DNA from: Siphonodentalium dalli
Taxonomy: Eukaryota; Mollusca; Scaphopoda; Gadilida; Siphonodentaliidae
Direction: 5' to 3'
Length of the DNA stretch: 64,000 nt
Assembly (NCBI GenBank): GCA_032622095.1
Contig: CP136067.1
Location: 198,610,052-198,674,051, forward strand
The notes beneath the pieces were generated by a model. That model was not told where the DNA came from, did not search any database, and saw nothing but the letters and a program-made list of their open reading frames with translations. The position numbers and the translations under genes are program-made. Numbering within the stretch: the first letter of the stretch is position 1; each line of letters starts with the position of its first letter. Shown piece by piece: positions 44,111 to 56,484 of this stretch.

Positions 44111-44420
44111 TCGCCCATATTGTTATCCAAAGTCTCTGCTCATCTAGCCATAGGACCTACATTCCCTCCGTGATATATGTCCACTCACAACTCCAGACCT
44201 CACCCTGAATCTCGATCCCCTTTTTAGGTACTACATTCCAACTAAGCAAACTTAGACCAAACATAATACAATATATAAATATTATTATGCGTTTCAATAT
44301 TGTTAAGGGAGAGGAGCAATACGCTAAGTTGAATAACTTGTTCTCCCATCCCTTTTGATTAACTCGTGTCATTTTTCAGATTCTAAGTGTCAAGTATAAA
44401 ATGTAATAAAATCATATAGG
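44111..44420. other. Probable LINE 3' flank, no gene
   Basis: Follows the LINE relic and could be its 3' UTR. It has no hairpin or AATAAA tail like that at 33.3 kb, so it would be a different LINE family. Confidence 0.35.
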
Positions 44421-45290
44421 GCACTTTAAAAAGGGCGGCTGGCGAATAAGAAAGTTGAATTTTCTGTGTGTTGACGCCCCCTACCCCCATTTAAAGTCCT
44501 AAATACACCACAAACTGAAAGTTATATGCTCCCAATATTAAATGAGTGAAAGAAAGAAAGATAGTGTTGTCATGGATTATATATAATTTGTATGGGTGGT
44601 TCCAGAAAACTAGGGCACTTTACAAAAGGCAGCTGGAAAATACGAAATGTGAATTTTTTTTGTTTTGAGGCTCCTACCCCATTTGAAGTCTACACACTAC
44701 GAACTGAAATGATGTTCCGAATGTCTGGGATACTTCACAAAAACGAGAAAGGCGTATTCTCATTGTTATTGGAGGACATTCTAACCCATTTAATATTTCG
44801 GACGCACCATAAACTGAAGTTATATATTCTCAAATTAGCTGGCTGTGTGAATGAAAGGTAGTGCTATTGGGGAACATACAATTAGTATGGGTGGGTTGGT
44901 CCCCTCGAAATCCTGGGGCATTTTTACAAAAACTGGCTGGCAAATACGAAAGGAGAATGTTTTGTTTTGAGGACCCCACTATCCCATTTGAAGTCTTAAA
45001 CACGCCACGAACTGAAATGATATGCTTTCCATATTAGCTGATGGTGTGGGAAAATGTTTTATATAAGGAAATACACCTTTTTATAGATGGAGTGGTTCAC
45101 GAAATCCTATTGAACTTTACAAAAAGACGGTGGCAAACGCAAAAGGCTAATTTTCACTGTCTCAGGGGACACCCAATCCCTATTTGAAGTCTGGAACATT
45201 CGACAGGGATATGCTATCGATATCACCATAAATGTTGGTGGAATAGCTGTTCTGTCAGAAAAGATGCAATATTTAATAATACCATCCCAA
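44421..45290. repeat. Tandem array of ~194-bp units
   Basis: Unit starts near 44423, 44617, 44731, 44920 and 45114 resemble CACTTTACAAAAGGCAGCTG. They are followed by CCCCATTTGAAGTC, ACACACTACGAACTGAAATG and, in most, TAGTATGGGTGG. The 44617 unit is cut short (114 bp); the others are spaced 189-194 bp. Divergence is high. The 89-codon frame across it is not conserved between units. Confidence 0.8.
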
Positions 45291-45856
45291 TTCATTTAGA
45301 ATATAACATGCCGATAGTTGTCGCGTATAACTAAATGAAAAAGTTCACTAATCGATATTAAATAACATGTTCAACACTGATATAAACAAACACCTCGTAG
45401 GATTCATGTTCGAATTAAATTTCTTATACAGTCGTCAAATCCCCGTGCAGTATAATAGTATATAGCGTTCCGATTTATGTCACGTGAAAATAAACGAAAG
45501 ATGTTCAAATAACAATGCAACAAAGCAGGTTAAAGAACAATAGAACACACATAACGCGCAGCGCGCTAATGGTGAACGCACGAATTCACGTTAGAATTAA
45601 TCGCCTTGCACTTCTTGGCATCCGAATAACAAACCATGGGTCAATCAAGCATGTCTCGAGAGACGCCCGCTGCATGAAATAATAATGTAAACGACAATAA
45701 ACGAAATTTTACCAGGCTCGGCCTTTGGGTCGCAGTTCGACTTTAAATCCGTCCCAAAAAGCCCAATTCTATAAATAAAACCCCCATGCGCACATAGCTT
45801 TCCAAGAAACTGTGTGATATAATACACCGGGGGCGTAATGCCACTTATTTTTTTTA
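45291..45856. other. No recognised gene
   Basis: A 73-codon minus-strand frame (45645-45866) with KLCAHGGFIYRIGLFGTDLK is unrecognised. No repeat arms found. Confidence 0.4.
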
Positions 45857-46172
45857 TTCTGTTCAATCCTATGCTTCATTGACGGCTATATACCGGCATT
45901 TGTTTTTGGCAGCCTGGAAGGCCAGGAACTATACTAGTGGATGGATGTTCTCGAAAATTTGAGTTAGAAAAAGCAAAAGATTATTAAATGGTTTTATTTG
46001 GGAGAACTGCGAGTGGGTGGGTAAATACTCCAGATTCGTGTGGACGTATACATACGTTGTTCGTTGTCTGTTTTACGATGAGAAACAAACATATCCCCAT
46101 ATCATAACACGTGAAAATGACTTTCCCATTCAGTCTGCATGGCTTGGCACGTACACCGGGGTGTAGATGGGG
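45857..46172 (+). repeat. Dispersed repeat E, copy 2
   Basis: Matches 27888-28257 in order, with small deletions. It ends at CACGTACACCGGGGTGTAGA, parallel to the right terminus of the 2.3-kb inverted-arm element. Confidence 0.85.
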
Positions 46173-46329
46173 GCTGTCTAATTTGAACGATTTTCGATCA
46201 AAAATATGGCTGCCGTCAGCCATCTTGGATTCTACTCTTTTCAAAACTAAATCCCTTCTCGCATCCTAGAACCAGCAGTTTTCATCATATGATTTTCTAA
46301 TGTCAATGATTCTCCAGTGTTAACAAAAC

Positions 46330-47226
46330 AATGCATTGTAGTCCGTGGGCCAATTCTCATAAAGCCTCTAGTTTAGAAGTTGGCTGCACCTCCCCCCCCC
46401 CCCCCTCCAACAAAGGTTTTTATATATCAAATTAAAGGTCATTATATGGCGCATCCGATTTTGCTTGTTGTCCGCTTCAGAGTGTGTCCCAAAATATATT
46501 TTTTCAGGGGAGAAAACTCATACCCCTTAATAAAATAAAAATTTCATCGAGTACAAGTGTCAGCGTATAAAAATATGACTGCGGTTATAAAGTGAATAAG
46601 ACATGGTTTATATTAATTACAGATCAACATAAAACAACATGAGATACAACACTGGACCAATGTATAAGTTAGTTAGAAAAAATTGCGATAAATATTTTTG
46701 AAATTGCGAAATATTACTTGAATTTTGAAACATAGTGTCACATACAATTGTCTATAACTTGTGAAACACATGGGCTATTGGCGCGCAACATATCTCAAAC
46801 ATTTCCCCAAAGACATAGAAAAACAATTTGTATGATGGACTGATAATTATATTTATGTGAAAATGCGCTGTGGGCATAAACTTAATTTTCTCAGAAAAAT
46901 GAATTGCATAGTTTACACTTAGAATGCCGCATGCAAAGGATGCTTTAGGGGCATAAAGTTAAAAGGTGTAGAGATTGATGAAGGGGAATTATAAACAACC
47001 TTGTCCGAACATGTTTTAAGATGAAAATTTTGGGAAAAATGGTGAAATTTTTTATTTTTTACAAATTTCTAAACATTTTACAACATTGTGAAGACAGGGG
47101 TATGGAAAAGTCACCGAGGATCCTGGTCAAGAAAATGTAAATTCATAAAACCTCACATGATCACTTTTTTGTCAACTGTTTCATAATTTTTCAATTTTTA
47201 TTTGAATTTTTGTACAAAGCCGATTA
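46330..47226 (+). repeat. Repeat G, copy 1, left part (interrupted)
   Basis: TAGTCCGTGGGCCAA, GTTGGCTGCACCTCC plus a C tract, CGCATCCGATTTTGCTTG, ATACAACACTGGACCAATGT, AGAAAAAATTGCGATAAATA and AGTTTACACTTAGAATGCCG all occur in inverse order and orientation at 53.8-54.76 kb. Copy 1 is cut at 47226/47227 by the Helitron-like array and resumes at 50472. Confidence 0.85.
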
Positions 47227-47980
47227 TCTATTATATATTTTGAAAGATCTGTGTGTGTGTGTGTATCTGTCTGTCTGTCAGTAATCGATGGACTCGAAAA
47301 TGGCCCAGCCGATTTCGATGAAACTTGGTATGTGGGGGTATTTTCGGGTCAGGACTAACATAGGCCTATTAATTTGTCCGTGCGAGGTCAACTTTTCACG
47401 TGCCGAGGTCAAATCTGTTTTTACGCCGTTTTGCGCTAATATATTTCAGTTCGGTGCTTACAAATCGATTCGAAACAGCGCGAATAATAACATGCCAGTC
47501 ATAATAATGACACTATGAGAATCTTTCGTGTTTCCTCTTTCCAACGATATATAATATGTATGTATCCGTTTTAGTTATCTGCCTCAATTATTAAGAAGAA
47601 GTGGTACGATCTTCTATCAGGGTAAAAACAATGCGTAACTTCTATGACGTCGTTAGAGGTCATAAAGTTAATCACGTTAACTCTTCTCCGGCCGATGCAT
47701 TTGACTGTTTCAGACGTCTTGGCGATATCTCGGGCACCGATGGTAATTTATCTTTACGTTGAAACTTGATAATTAATGAGCGTGTGTATATGAGGCGCGT
47801 TTATATACTTCAGTGGAAATCAAATCGGGTTAAACTGGCGGATTTCGACGGGTACTTTTGTCGGGTACTTTTGTTCGGGCACTGTGTTTTGGACGGGTCA
47901 AATCGTGACCCCACTTGACCTTGGCCTTCAAAATAGACAATTCAAGGTCAAAGCCCGGACGAAGTCGGGTCCCCTTCTAG
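47227..47980 (+). mobile_element. Helitron-like unit H2 (first of head-to-tail array)
   Basis: Host A, then TCTATTATATATTTTGAAAG. A (GT)n tract, then CTGTCTGTCTGTC, ATCGATGGACTCGAAAATGG, TTTCGATGAAACTTGGTATG and CGTGCGAGGTCAACTTTTCA follow. A block with AACGATATATAATATGTATG comes next, and the unit ends GCCCGGACGAAGTCGGGTCC then CCTTCTAG. Terminal TC and CTAG with a GC hairpin fit Helitrons. The 76-codon frame is translated repeat and recurs in three of the units. Confidence 0.82.
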
Positions 47981-48919
47981 TCTATTATATATTTTGAAAG
48001 ATCTGTGTGTGTGTGTGTGTGTGTATCTATCTGTCTGTCTGTCAGTAATCGATGGACTCAAATACGGCTGAGCCAATTTCGATGAAACTTGGTATGTGGG
48101 GATATTTTCGGGTCAGGACTAACATAGGCCTATTAATTTGTCCGTGCGAGGTCAACTTTTCACGTGCCGAGGTCAAATCTGTTTTTACGCCGTTTTGCGC
48201 TAATATATTTCAGTTCGGTGCTTACAAATCGATTCGAAACAGCGCGAATAATAACATGCCAGTCATAATAATGACACTATGAGAATCTTTCGTGTTTCCT
48301 CTTTCCAACGATATATAATATGTATGTATCCGTTTTAGTTATCTGCCTCAATTATTAAGAAGAAGTGGTACGATCTTCTATCAGGGTAAAAACAATGCGT
48401 AACTTCTATGACGTCGTTAGAGGTCATACAGTTAGATCACGTTAACTCTTACCCGGCCGATGCATTTGACTGTTTCAGACGTCTTGGCGATATCTCGGGC
48501 ACCGATGGTAATTTATCTTTACGTTGAAACTTGATAATTAATGAGCGTGTGTATATGAGGCGCGTTTATATACTTCAGTGGAAATGAAATCAAATCGGGT
48601 TAAACTGGCGGATTTTTACGGACGAAATTTGATGCATAGGGTATCTCGGTATCCGCTGGGCCGATTTCCCGGTATCCGCTGGGCCGATTTCCACCATTTT
48701 TGGGGTGTTGGTGTTTGACCCCACCTGACCTTGACCTTCAAAATGGTCAATTCAAGGTCAAATCGGGTAAAACCGGATGGATTTCGACGGGTACTTTTGT
48801 CGGGTACTTTTGTTCGGGCACTGTGTTTTGGACGGGTCAAATCGTGACCCCATTTGACATTGGCCTTCAAAATAGACAATTCAAGGTCAAAGCCCGGACG
48901 AAGTCGGGTCACCTTCTAG
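47981..48919 (+). mobile_element. Helitron-like unit H3
   Basis: Starts TCTATTATATATTTTGAAAG directly after the CTAG of H2 and ends GACGAAGTCGGGTCACCTTCTAG (last 20 bases are the standard end). Relative to H2 it has an additional block around 48600-48760 with GGTATCTCGGTATCCGCTGG and a second TGACCTTGACCTTCAAAATG. Confidence 0.82.
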
Positions 48920-49612
48920 TCTATTATATATTTTGAAAGATATGTGTGTGTGTGTGTGTCTGTAATCGATGGACTCAAAAACGGCTGAGCCAATTTCGAT
49001 GAAACTTGGTATGTGGGGGTATTTTCGGGCCCGAGTAACATAGGCCTATTAATTTGTCCGTGCGAGGTCAACTTCTCACGTGCCGAGGTCAAATCTGTTT
49101 TTACGCTGTGTTACGGGACTTTCATTTGAGTTCGGTGCTTACAAATCGATTCGAAACAGCGTGAATAATAACATGCCAGTCATAATAATGACACTATGAG
49201 AATCTTTCGTGTTTCCTCTTTCCAACGATATATAATATGTATGTATCCGTTTTAGTTATCTGCCTCAATTATTAAGAAGAAGTGGTACGATCTTCTATCA
49301 GGGTAAAAACAATGCGTAACTTCTATGACGTCGTTAGAGGTCATAAAGTTAGATCACGTTAACTCTTACCCGGCCGATGCATTTGACTGTTTCAGACGTC
49401 TTGGCGATATCTCGGGCACCGATGGTAATTTATCTTTACGTTGAAACTTGATAATTAATGAGCGTGTGTATATGAGGCGCGTTTATATACTTCAGTGGAA
49501 ATCAAATCGGGTTAAAAGGTCAAATCGGATAAAACCATTTCGACGGGTACTTTTGTCGGGTACTTTTGTTCGGGCAGTGTTTTGGACGGGTCAAATCGTG
49601 ACCCCACTTTGT
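48920..49612 (+). mobile_element. Helitron-like unit H4, 3'-truncated
   Basis: Begins TCTATTATATATTTTGAAAG and runs to TCAAATCGTGACCCCACTT (about 49612). There it breaks off without hairpin or CTAG and joins the interior of H5. It has local changes near 49110 (GTGTTACGGGACTTTCATTT) not seen in the other units. Confidence 0.78.
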
Positions 49613-50471
49613 GTGTAATCGATGAACTCAAAAACGGCCGACCCGATTTCGATGAAACTTGGTATGTGGGGGTATTTTCGGGCCAGGAGCAACATAGGCC
49701 TATTAATTTGTCCGTGCGAGGTCAACTTTTCACGTGCCGAGGTCAAATCTGTTTTTACGCCGTTTTGCGCTAATATATTTCAGTTCGGTGCTTACAAATC
49801 GATTCGAAACAGCGCGAATAATAACATGCCAGTCATAATAATGACACTATGAGAATCTTTCGTGTTTCCTCTTTCCAACGATATATAATATGTATGTATC
49901 CGTTTTAGTTATCTGCCTCAATTATTAAGAAGAAGTGGTACGATCTTCTATCAGGGTAAAAACAATGCGTAACTTCTATGACGTCGTTAGAGGTCATAAA
50001 GTTAGATCACGTTAACTCATAACCGGCCGATGCATTTGACTGTTTCAGACGTCTTGGCGATATCTCGGGCACCGATGGTAATTTATCTTTACGTTGAAAC
50101 TTGATAATTAATGAGCGTGTGTATATGAGGCGCGTTTATATACTTCAGTGGAAATCAAATCGGGTTAAACTGGCGGATTTTTACGGACGAAATTTGATGC
50201 ATAGGGTATCTCGGTATCCGCTGGGCCGATTTCCCGGTATCCGCTGGGCCGATTTCCACCATTTTTTGGGTGTTGGTGTTTGATCCCACCTGACCTTGAC
50301 CTTCGAAATGGTCAATTCAAGGTCAAATCGGGTAAAACCGGATGGATTTCGACGGGTACTTTTGTTCGGGCACTGTGTTTTGGACGGGTCAAATCGTGAC
50401 CCCACTTGACCTTGGCCTTCAAAATAGACAATTCAAGGTCAAAGCCCGGACGAAGTCGGGTCACCTTCTAG
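49613..50471 (+). mobile_element. Helitron-like unit H5, 5'-truncated
   Basis: Starts inside the unit at TGTGTAATCGATGAACTCAA, lacks the TCTATTATATATTTTG terminus and ends normally with the GC hairpin and CTTCTAG, followed by host T. The H4/H5 joint implies a deletion between two adjacent full units. Confidence 0.78.
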
Positions 50472-50760
50472 TATATATATATTTCAACTGGTCACATATG
50501 GCTAGCAAATGCTGATGAGTGAGACTTACTTTTTACTGGGAGGGTTTTTATTATTTTGTGACACCAGACACAATTGACGATATATACATCATCGGACACT
50601 TCTTATTTGATAATTGTGTTCAGATGGCATCCAAAACGGTCACCAACATCGAAAATTTTCAAACTTACAGACACAAATTAAACTGGGTTCGTCATATGGG
50701 GATAAGGGAATTGTTCATTAAGAAATTAATTCACTGGTGCTCCTCAACAAACTAAAGATC
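50472..50760 (+). repeat. Repeat G, copy 1, right part with eroded open frame
   Basis: TATATATATATTTCAACTGG, GAGTGAGACTTACT, GATGGCATCCAAAACGGTCA and TTCGTCATATGGGGATAAGG align with the inverse of 53.56-53.85 kb. A 78-codon frame (50519-50755, with NWVRHMGIRELFIKKLI) has a counterpart in copy 2 (VRYLGTRDLLI), where the tryptophan codon is TGA. The shared reading suggests the repeat once coded for protein; family unknown. Confidence 0.7.
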
Positions 50761-52199
50761 TCTTATATATTGTACCGACTCATTTATTGTGATGAATAAT
50801 TGATTGGCGAAAAGGCCCAATAAATCTGCTCATCCTCAGTGTAGCCAGTTAAGTCAAAATTGGCACAACTTCGGTTATTCCATGCTGATATCCTCACATT
50901 TCATATACCAGTACATCCTGACATGTCGGCGGCTAAATAACAATTCGCATGAATCATTGTAGCCGATTGCAAATCGCAATAGTTCTATAACTGCATTTGG
51001 ATAGGGATGAAGTGTCATCAACGCGTAGGGCTTCCGGGTCCCTCACGCAACGACCATGCAATGGCCCTCAAGGAAAACCAAACCCATATAATTCCATGCA
51101 CCCATATATCTCATGCACGGTAACTATGCTTTATATACCAGTACTTCTATTGCTGGGTCATTTTAGCCAGATCTATTTTCAACATTGAGGGAGACAAGCA
51201 GAACTCCCATGGCTTGATTATATGTTAGCGCTGGGAGATGGACCGGGCCACCCTGGACGATCCGATACACTGCATGTCAAAAGGTGCAGTACTTCAGGAT
51301 TTTAGGAAAATATTTGACTCTGTTTAGCTGTTATGTTTCTGCCCAGCTTGTGGGCATATATTCTTGGTCAACTGAAATAATTTGGGTTTGTTAACAATCC
51401 GAAGATTATAATAGTAGCATGGTGTTGATATATGCTATGAACCCGATGGGCATGACATGGACAGTGAGAGTGGACTGGCCGATCATGAATATGCCTGAAT
51501 CTTGCTTCATCATTGGTTATATATTCGTTTTTATGCATGTGCATCTGGGTTCTGACTATTCCCTCTCTGCGTAGGGGGTTACATTATTTACATGAAACTC
51601 AAACGGGCATATAGGTAAAGGGACATACTTTAGGAACACCTCATGTCACTCTGCCTGGTGTTGTTATCATATACCATAAACATGTATCTCGTCCACTATA
51701 GATAGGGCTATGGTTATATATACCACACACCCAAATTGCATAGGGTTATAAAGACATGGCATTCTAGAATGGGTTGAGTTATTGTGTCAAGTAATTGCCT
51801 GATAGTTTGCACGACAAAAGTGTTGCTTAAGAAGTCTGTATTTTTGTTATTCTTGTTTAACAACAGGAGAACATTTATCGCAATTCGCGGACTTGAATAC
51901 ATGTCGGCTTGTCACATAAAGCACATACAAATTCTTGACAGGATGTAAGTAGGCCATCGTCGATATTAGTAGATTGTTAAAGATGTTGCATAATATGATA
52001 CATTGCAATTCTTTTTCAGAATAAGTCATTATGCTACCCTTTTCCTGCAACCCGAGAATACAATCCTGGTATTCAGGTAATGCTTCACACTCCCTGTGTC
52101 CATGACACAGTTCCAGACAATGCCAAATATTTATCAGGTGGTGATAACAAAGACTCCTTGGCAGGCTTCTATTTTTTTCGCGAATGGTTGAGTGCATGA
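50761..52199. other. No recognised gene
   Basis: A 116-codon minus-strand frame at 51847-52197 (with CHGHRECEALPEYQDCILG) is the longest non-repeat frame in this part. It starts ATG but shows no motif I recognise. Elsewhere only short frames. Confidence 0.35.
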
Positions 52200-52427
52200 T
52201 CTACATGTGTTTCAAAAACACTGAATTATTATGTTTGCCATGGGGTGGAATGTCACGTGATATGGTCCCCGAATGGCGACGTTCGCTTACAGTTAGTTCC
52301 TGCTCTCATGCTAGTATATTACCACGAGGAAGCGGATACAGGTACTGTTACATGCAGCCAATGCACCACGCCTCGGTCGGAAGCTAGTTATTGTTTTATT
52401 CCACTGAGGTACATGTCGAAATACTAG
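52200..52427 (+). pseudogene. Possible fragment of a transposon-associated EEADTR-type protein
   Basis: An open frame of 75 codons without a clear ATG contains VECHVIWSPNGDVRLQLVPA, then YYHEEADTGTVTC. An E-C near the start, a V-P-A/E-L, then H-E-E-A-D-T is a combination I associate with a family of repeat-borne proteins in invertebrate genomes (consensus ..EC....... VPEL...HEEADTRLLLHA). The expected R after EEADT is G, and the LLLHA continuation is absent. Identification is from memory and tentative. Confidence 0.3.
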
Positions 52428-53559
52428 ATTGTTATGTTTCTCAATGAATATGAGCTAGGACAGTTCTTCATACTAAATCCAAAAATAGGTCATGTGTCAT
52501 TTCCGTGAACGACATAGCGGACAGTATTGTCCAATGAGGTGTGTGAATCATTGCCTCCAATTCACGCGTTGACAGGCTGCGACATTCACAAATACCTATA
52601 AAATGAATCCGTTTGACTTAGTAGTCAAAAGCAGTAAAATGTGATGCGACTTTAAATTATCATCAATTTGTGTAATATATTAATTTTGAAGATATATCCT
52701 ACTAAGAGTCTGCATGTAGGCTATATTATGGTGGGCCATAATTTCGTCTAGTCGACAAGTTAATGCACACGTTCTTACCGTGTATAACTGAACACTGGAA
52801 CACATCTTCTACCCCCAGCAGCCACAGCCTCCTTAAGAAATCACATCAACACATCTTCGTGCGAACTATATCAGTGATTGGCATATCATACTAACTCCCA
52901 AGTCTGGTGTACCATGCCATGACAGCCATGGCTGGTCGCTCTTTGATTGAGTCCTACAAACCAGACAGATTATACTTCTCCTGATGGACTGTGACTACTG
53001 GGCTTTGGTTGCAAAGATTCATGTGAATCTGACACATGATCTTGTTTCCGCGCAAACTAACCATGTAACGGTGTTTGCGGGAATGTCTACACTAACCAAA
53101 ATAGTATTAATTTTGACGACTCATATGATGAGTAGAGTGAGAGAACATTTAAGGACTATAGATACTCAAATTATAAAACAGGAAGTAGTAGCATGTCCTG
53201 AAAACTGTTGGCAACACAATATTATATACTACAAAAGTCATTCCTTTGACAAAATATCCCCTGTATAACAAATAATTTTTTAATATAAAATAATACACCT
53301 GAACACATGTTTACATCAGAAATAGGCAACTTGAAATTGGAGGCTGGTAATTTGGGCATACGATTTACATTTACTTATATAAAATTATATTACTTATCTA
53401 AACTGGTCCAAAAGGCACATGTTTAGTGATGATTGTTTTAATCTTTCTATACATTGACTTGTATCGAGCATTCCCCCAATAAATGATTATCTATAGTCCT
53501 TAAGACAACCAATTACTCATTAGCTTAAATTAATTGAAACAATAGTAGGGTTCTATGGT
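52428..53559. other. No recognised gene
   Basis: A 94-codon frame at 52984-53268 is unrecognised. No repeat arms found. Confidence 0.4.
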
Positions 53560-54760
53560 CTGTTTATGGTTACCAGTGAACTCGTGATTAACAAGTCCCT
53601 TGTCCCCAGATAACGAACTCAGTCACGTTTGTGATGGAAAGTGTGAGAAACTTCGATTTTGTTGGCCGATTTGGATGCCATCCTAAACTTATTGTCAAAT
53701 ATGGAGTTCATGTAATGCCTAATCTATTGTCAGTTGTGATCAATGTCCCGACATGCGCGGCACAAATAAGAAAATACCGTTCTGTATAAGGTAAGTCTCA
53801 CTCACAAGCCTTTGTAGCCATATGTATTCAGTTGAAATATATATATATATACATATAATCTTTCCATAAAAATTCAAAGTAAAAATTGAAATAATATACG
53901 AAATAGTTGCCAGAAAGATGATCGTATAAAGTTTTATTAACTTACTAATTCTAGACCAGTGTTCTCGTGAGGTTATACCATAGCCTATCAAAATTTAATA
54001 GAAATGTTGTAAATTTTACAGAAATTAGTAAAACTTCTCATTTTTCACATTTTTTCTTCAAATTTTGAACTTAGATCACGTTTAGACACCGTTATTTATA
54101 ATTCCCTTCATCACTCTGTACACTGTTTCAGTTTATGCTTCTAAAGCCAACTTGACATGCAGCATTCTAAGTGTAAACTACATAATTCGTTTTTCTGCAA
54201 AAAGTTATATTTTAGGGGTTGGGGTTAAGTTTACGCTCATATCACATTTTCACAGCAACATTCTTGGCATTCCATTAGGAAATTCGTTTTGATATGCCAT
54301 TGGGGCAATTTTTGAGCCATGTTGCCGATTAATAGCACATGTGGTTCACAATTGATAGCCATTTATATGTGACAATTTTTTTCATAATCCAAGTAATTTT
54401 TCGCGATTATAAAATATTTATCGCAATTTTTTCTAACTAGCTCATAAATTGGTCTAGTTTTGTATCTCGTATCATTTTACGATAATATCTTATTAATATA
54501 AACTACAAATTGTGCAGTTTATATCCGCAATATTTTGTTTATGCTCTGACACTTGTACTCTAGAAAATATTCATTTTATTTTAGTGGTAAGAGTTGTCTT
54601 CCCTGAAAAATCTATTTTGGGACACGTTCTGAAACTGGCAACAAGCAAAATCTGATGCGCCATATGGTGACCTTTAATTTGATATATAGAAACCTTTGTT
54701 GGAGGGGGGGTGCAGCCAACTCGAAAAATATCTTGTTTGGCCCACGGACTATTGCAGTTA
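53560..54760 (-). repeat. Repeat G, copy 2, uninterrupted
   Basis: Inverse of 46330-47226 joined to 50472-50740 without the Helitron-like array. On the minus strand it passes from GAATTTTTATGGAAAGATTA straight into TATGTATATATATATATATT and TTCAACTG near 53835-53870. It is therefore the paralogous empty site of the array. Confidence 0.85.
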
Positions 54761-54984
54761 TTATTGGAATTAAATCTGCTGTGTGTGACAGCCATGTTGA
54801 ATGGTGTATTATAACTAACTAGTTTCAATCTAAATTATCTATTTTGGTATATTCAGAGATATAAATGTTGCTTTCAAGTGTGAATCTGACAGTCATGCCA
54901 TTAAAAATAAATTACTCTGTTATCGGGCCTTTACATATGAGAAACTAGATGAGTATCCAGTGTAACTATAGTCGCCACTACACA

Positions 54985-55640
54985 TCCGTCAATATCTTCT
55001 CAAGAACCTCAAGTCAGAATTGAGTTATATATATTGTGGATGGTCCCCAGGTGACTGGTTTCTGATTTATTCAAATTGGGTCGCCGGGTCAAAAAGGGGT
55101 CAAGCTTTTTCCGTCCATATTAATTCTTAAAACATCTCAAGAACTATCGGGGCTATCTAGCTTATATTTGGCATGGGTAGTCCTTGAGTGACAGGAATGC
55201 AACAAGGACGGAGCAAGGACAATAACTGTTCTATCCATAATAATTGTTAAAATGTCTTCTTATCAATAACCATCCGACCTATATTCAGCTTATATTTGGT
55301 ATGGAGAGTCATTGTGTAACAGTGATTCAGATTAGTTCAAATGGGGTCACCAGGTCAAATAGGGGTAGACACAGGGACATAACTTGTTCCCTCTATAGTA
55401 TTTCATAAAACACATCAAGAACCACCAGGCATATTATGCTTATATTTGGTAAGGAGGTCTTTGTGATATTTGTTCAAATTGGGTATTCAATACTGGCGGA
55501 GCCTGGGACATAACTATTTTCCTCAATGGTTAATCTTTAAAATGTTCTCAAGAGCCATCAGTCCTTTTTAGCCTATATATAGTTTGGAATGTCCTTGTGT
55601 TAGATTTGTTATAATGGGTCCGACCAGTCAAATAATGTCG
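54985..55640. repeat. Diverged ~150-bp subrepeats in unit 1
   Basis: Four to five blocks share AAACATCTCAAGAAC, GCTTATATTTGG, a TCCTTG/TCATTG(T)GTxACAG phrase, TTCAAAT(T/G)GGGTC and AGGTCAAAT. The same series appears in unit 2 at +3391 bp. Confidence 0.7.
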
Positions 55641-56341
55641 TTTTGGTGTGTAGGATCCATCGATAGTTGGGAATCAAATATATTTGAATGGTCGGCCATT
55701 AAAAAGGAAGGGGGCAAGTCAGGTTGAAGGCATCACTTCCAATGTAAGTGGGATATGAAAAGGAATTTTACAAACTTGGGAGTATGTTTGTTTCAGTTGG
55801 GATGGGACCTCCTGTGGTCTATGTTGGGGGGTGGGTCGGGCGTGCAATTTAAAGTTTAAGGGGTTGACACCCCCTGCTCAATGGAGACCCTCTAAAGACG
55901 TCCCTGTTTAGAACTACTTGTTCTTAAGTGATATCGACATGTACTAGCTGTCGTAATCTTCAGAGTCCGAGTCTTCTCATATCAGTCTTTGTATTGAATT
56001 TCGTGTGAGCGACTCAACAGGAAATAGTGCCAGGTGACTTTTGACTTCCGGTTTGTTGTCTGTTTACATTATGTACGCTACGTCTCAAATTACTATGGCT
56101 TCCAATATTTTTCATACAAACTATAATAAATGAAGAGTTTGAAAAGTTATTTCATTAAATATACGCCATTAAATACGCCACAGAGACAGAGTCTTTATTT
56201 TTCTGGGACTATTTCTTTATGCGGGAAAACGACGCATTGTTACGTGAAACGTTATCGCATGCCCAATAGAAGCAGATGTTAGTTTCGCATCCCATTTGTT
56301 TTAATATTTAAGTATGTTTTGTCGAGGTTTTGGATCATGTA

Positions 56342-56484
56342 ATAAATAGAATCGACAACTCGTCCCCAGTTTATAGCGGAATTTACAAAACTTGCCAAAG
56401 GCTCGGTCCAGACCAAATTATACTGGACTCGTTTTGTAAATTCCGCTATAAACTGGGGACGAGTTGTATGTCGTCTATTTATTT
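56342..56484. repeat. Long hairpin in unit 1
   Basis: ACAACTCGTCCCCAGTTTAT..AGCGGAATTTACAAAAC and GTTTTGTAAATTCCGCTATA..AACTGGGGACGAGTTGT are inverted copies of about 38 bp or more around a 38-bp loop. TAAATAGA/TCTATTTA extends the arms outwards. Confidence 0.85.

Noticed and set aside
47288-47518. 76-codon frame repeated in several copies (also 48052, 49622)
   Set aside because: Conservation reflects recent copying of the Helitron-like unit; the frame ends at the same repeat position each time and has no domain.
51847-52197. 116-codon minus-strand frame rich in Cys
   Set aside because: No recognisable spacing of cysteines, no promoter or splice context; an open frame of this length can occur by chance in 64 kb.
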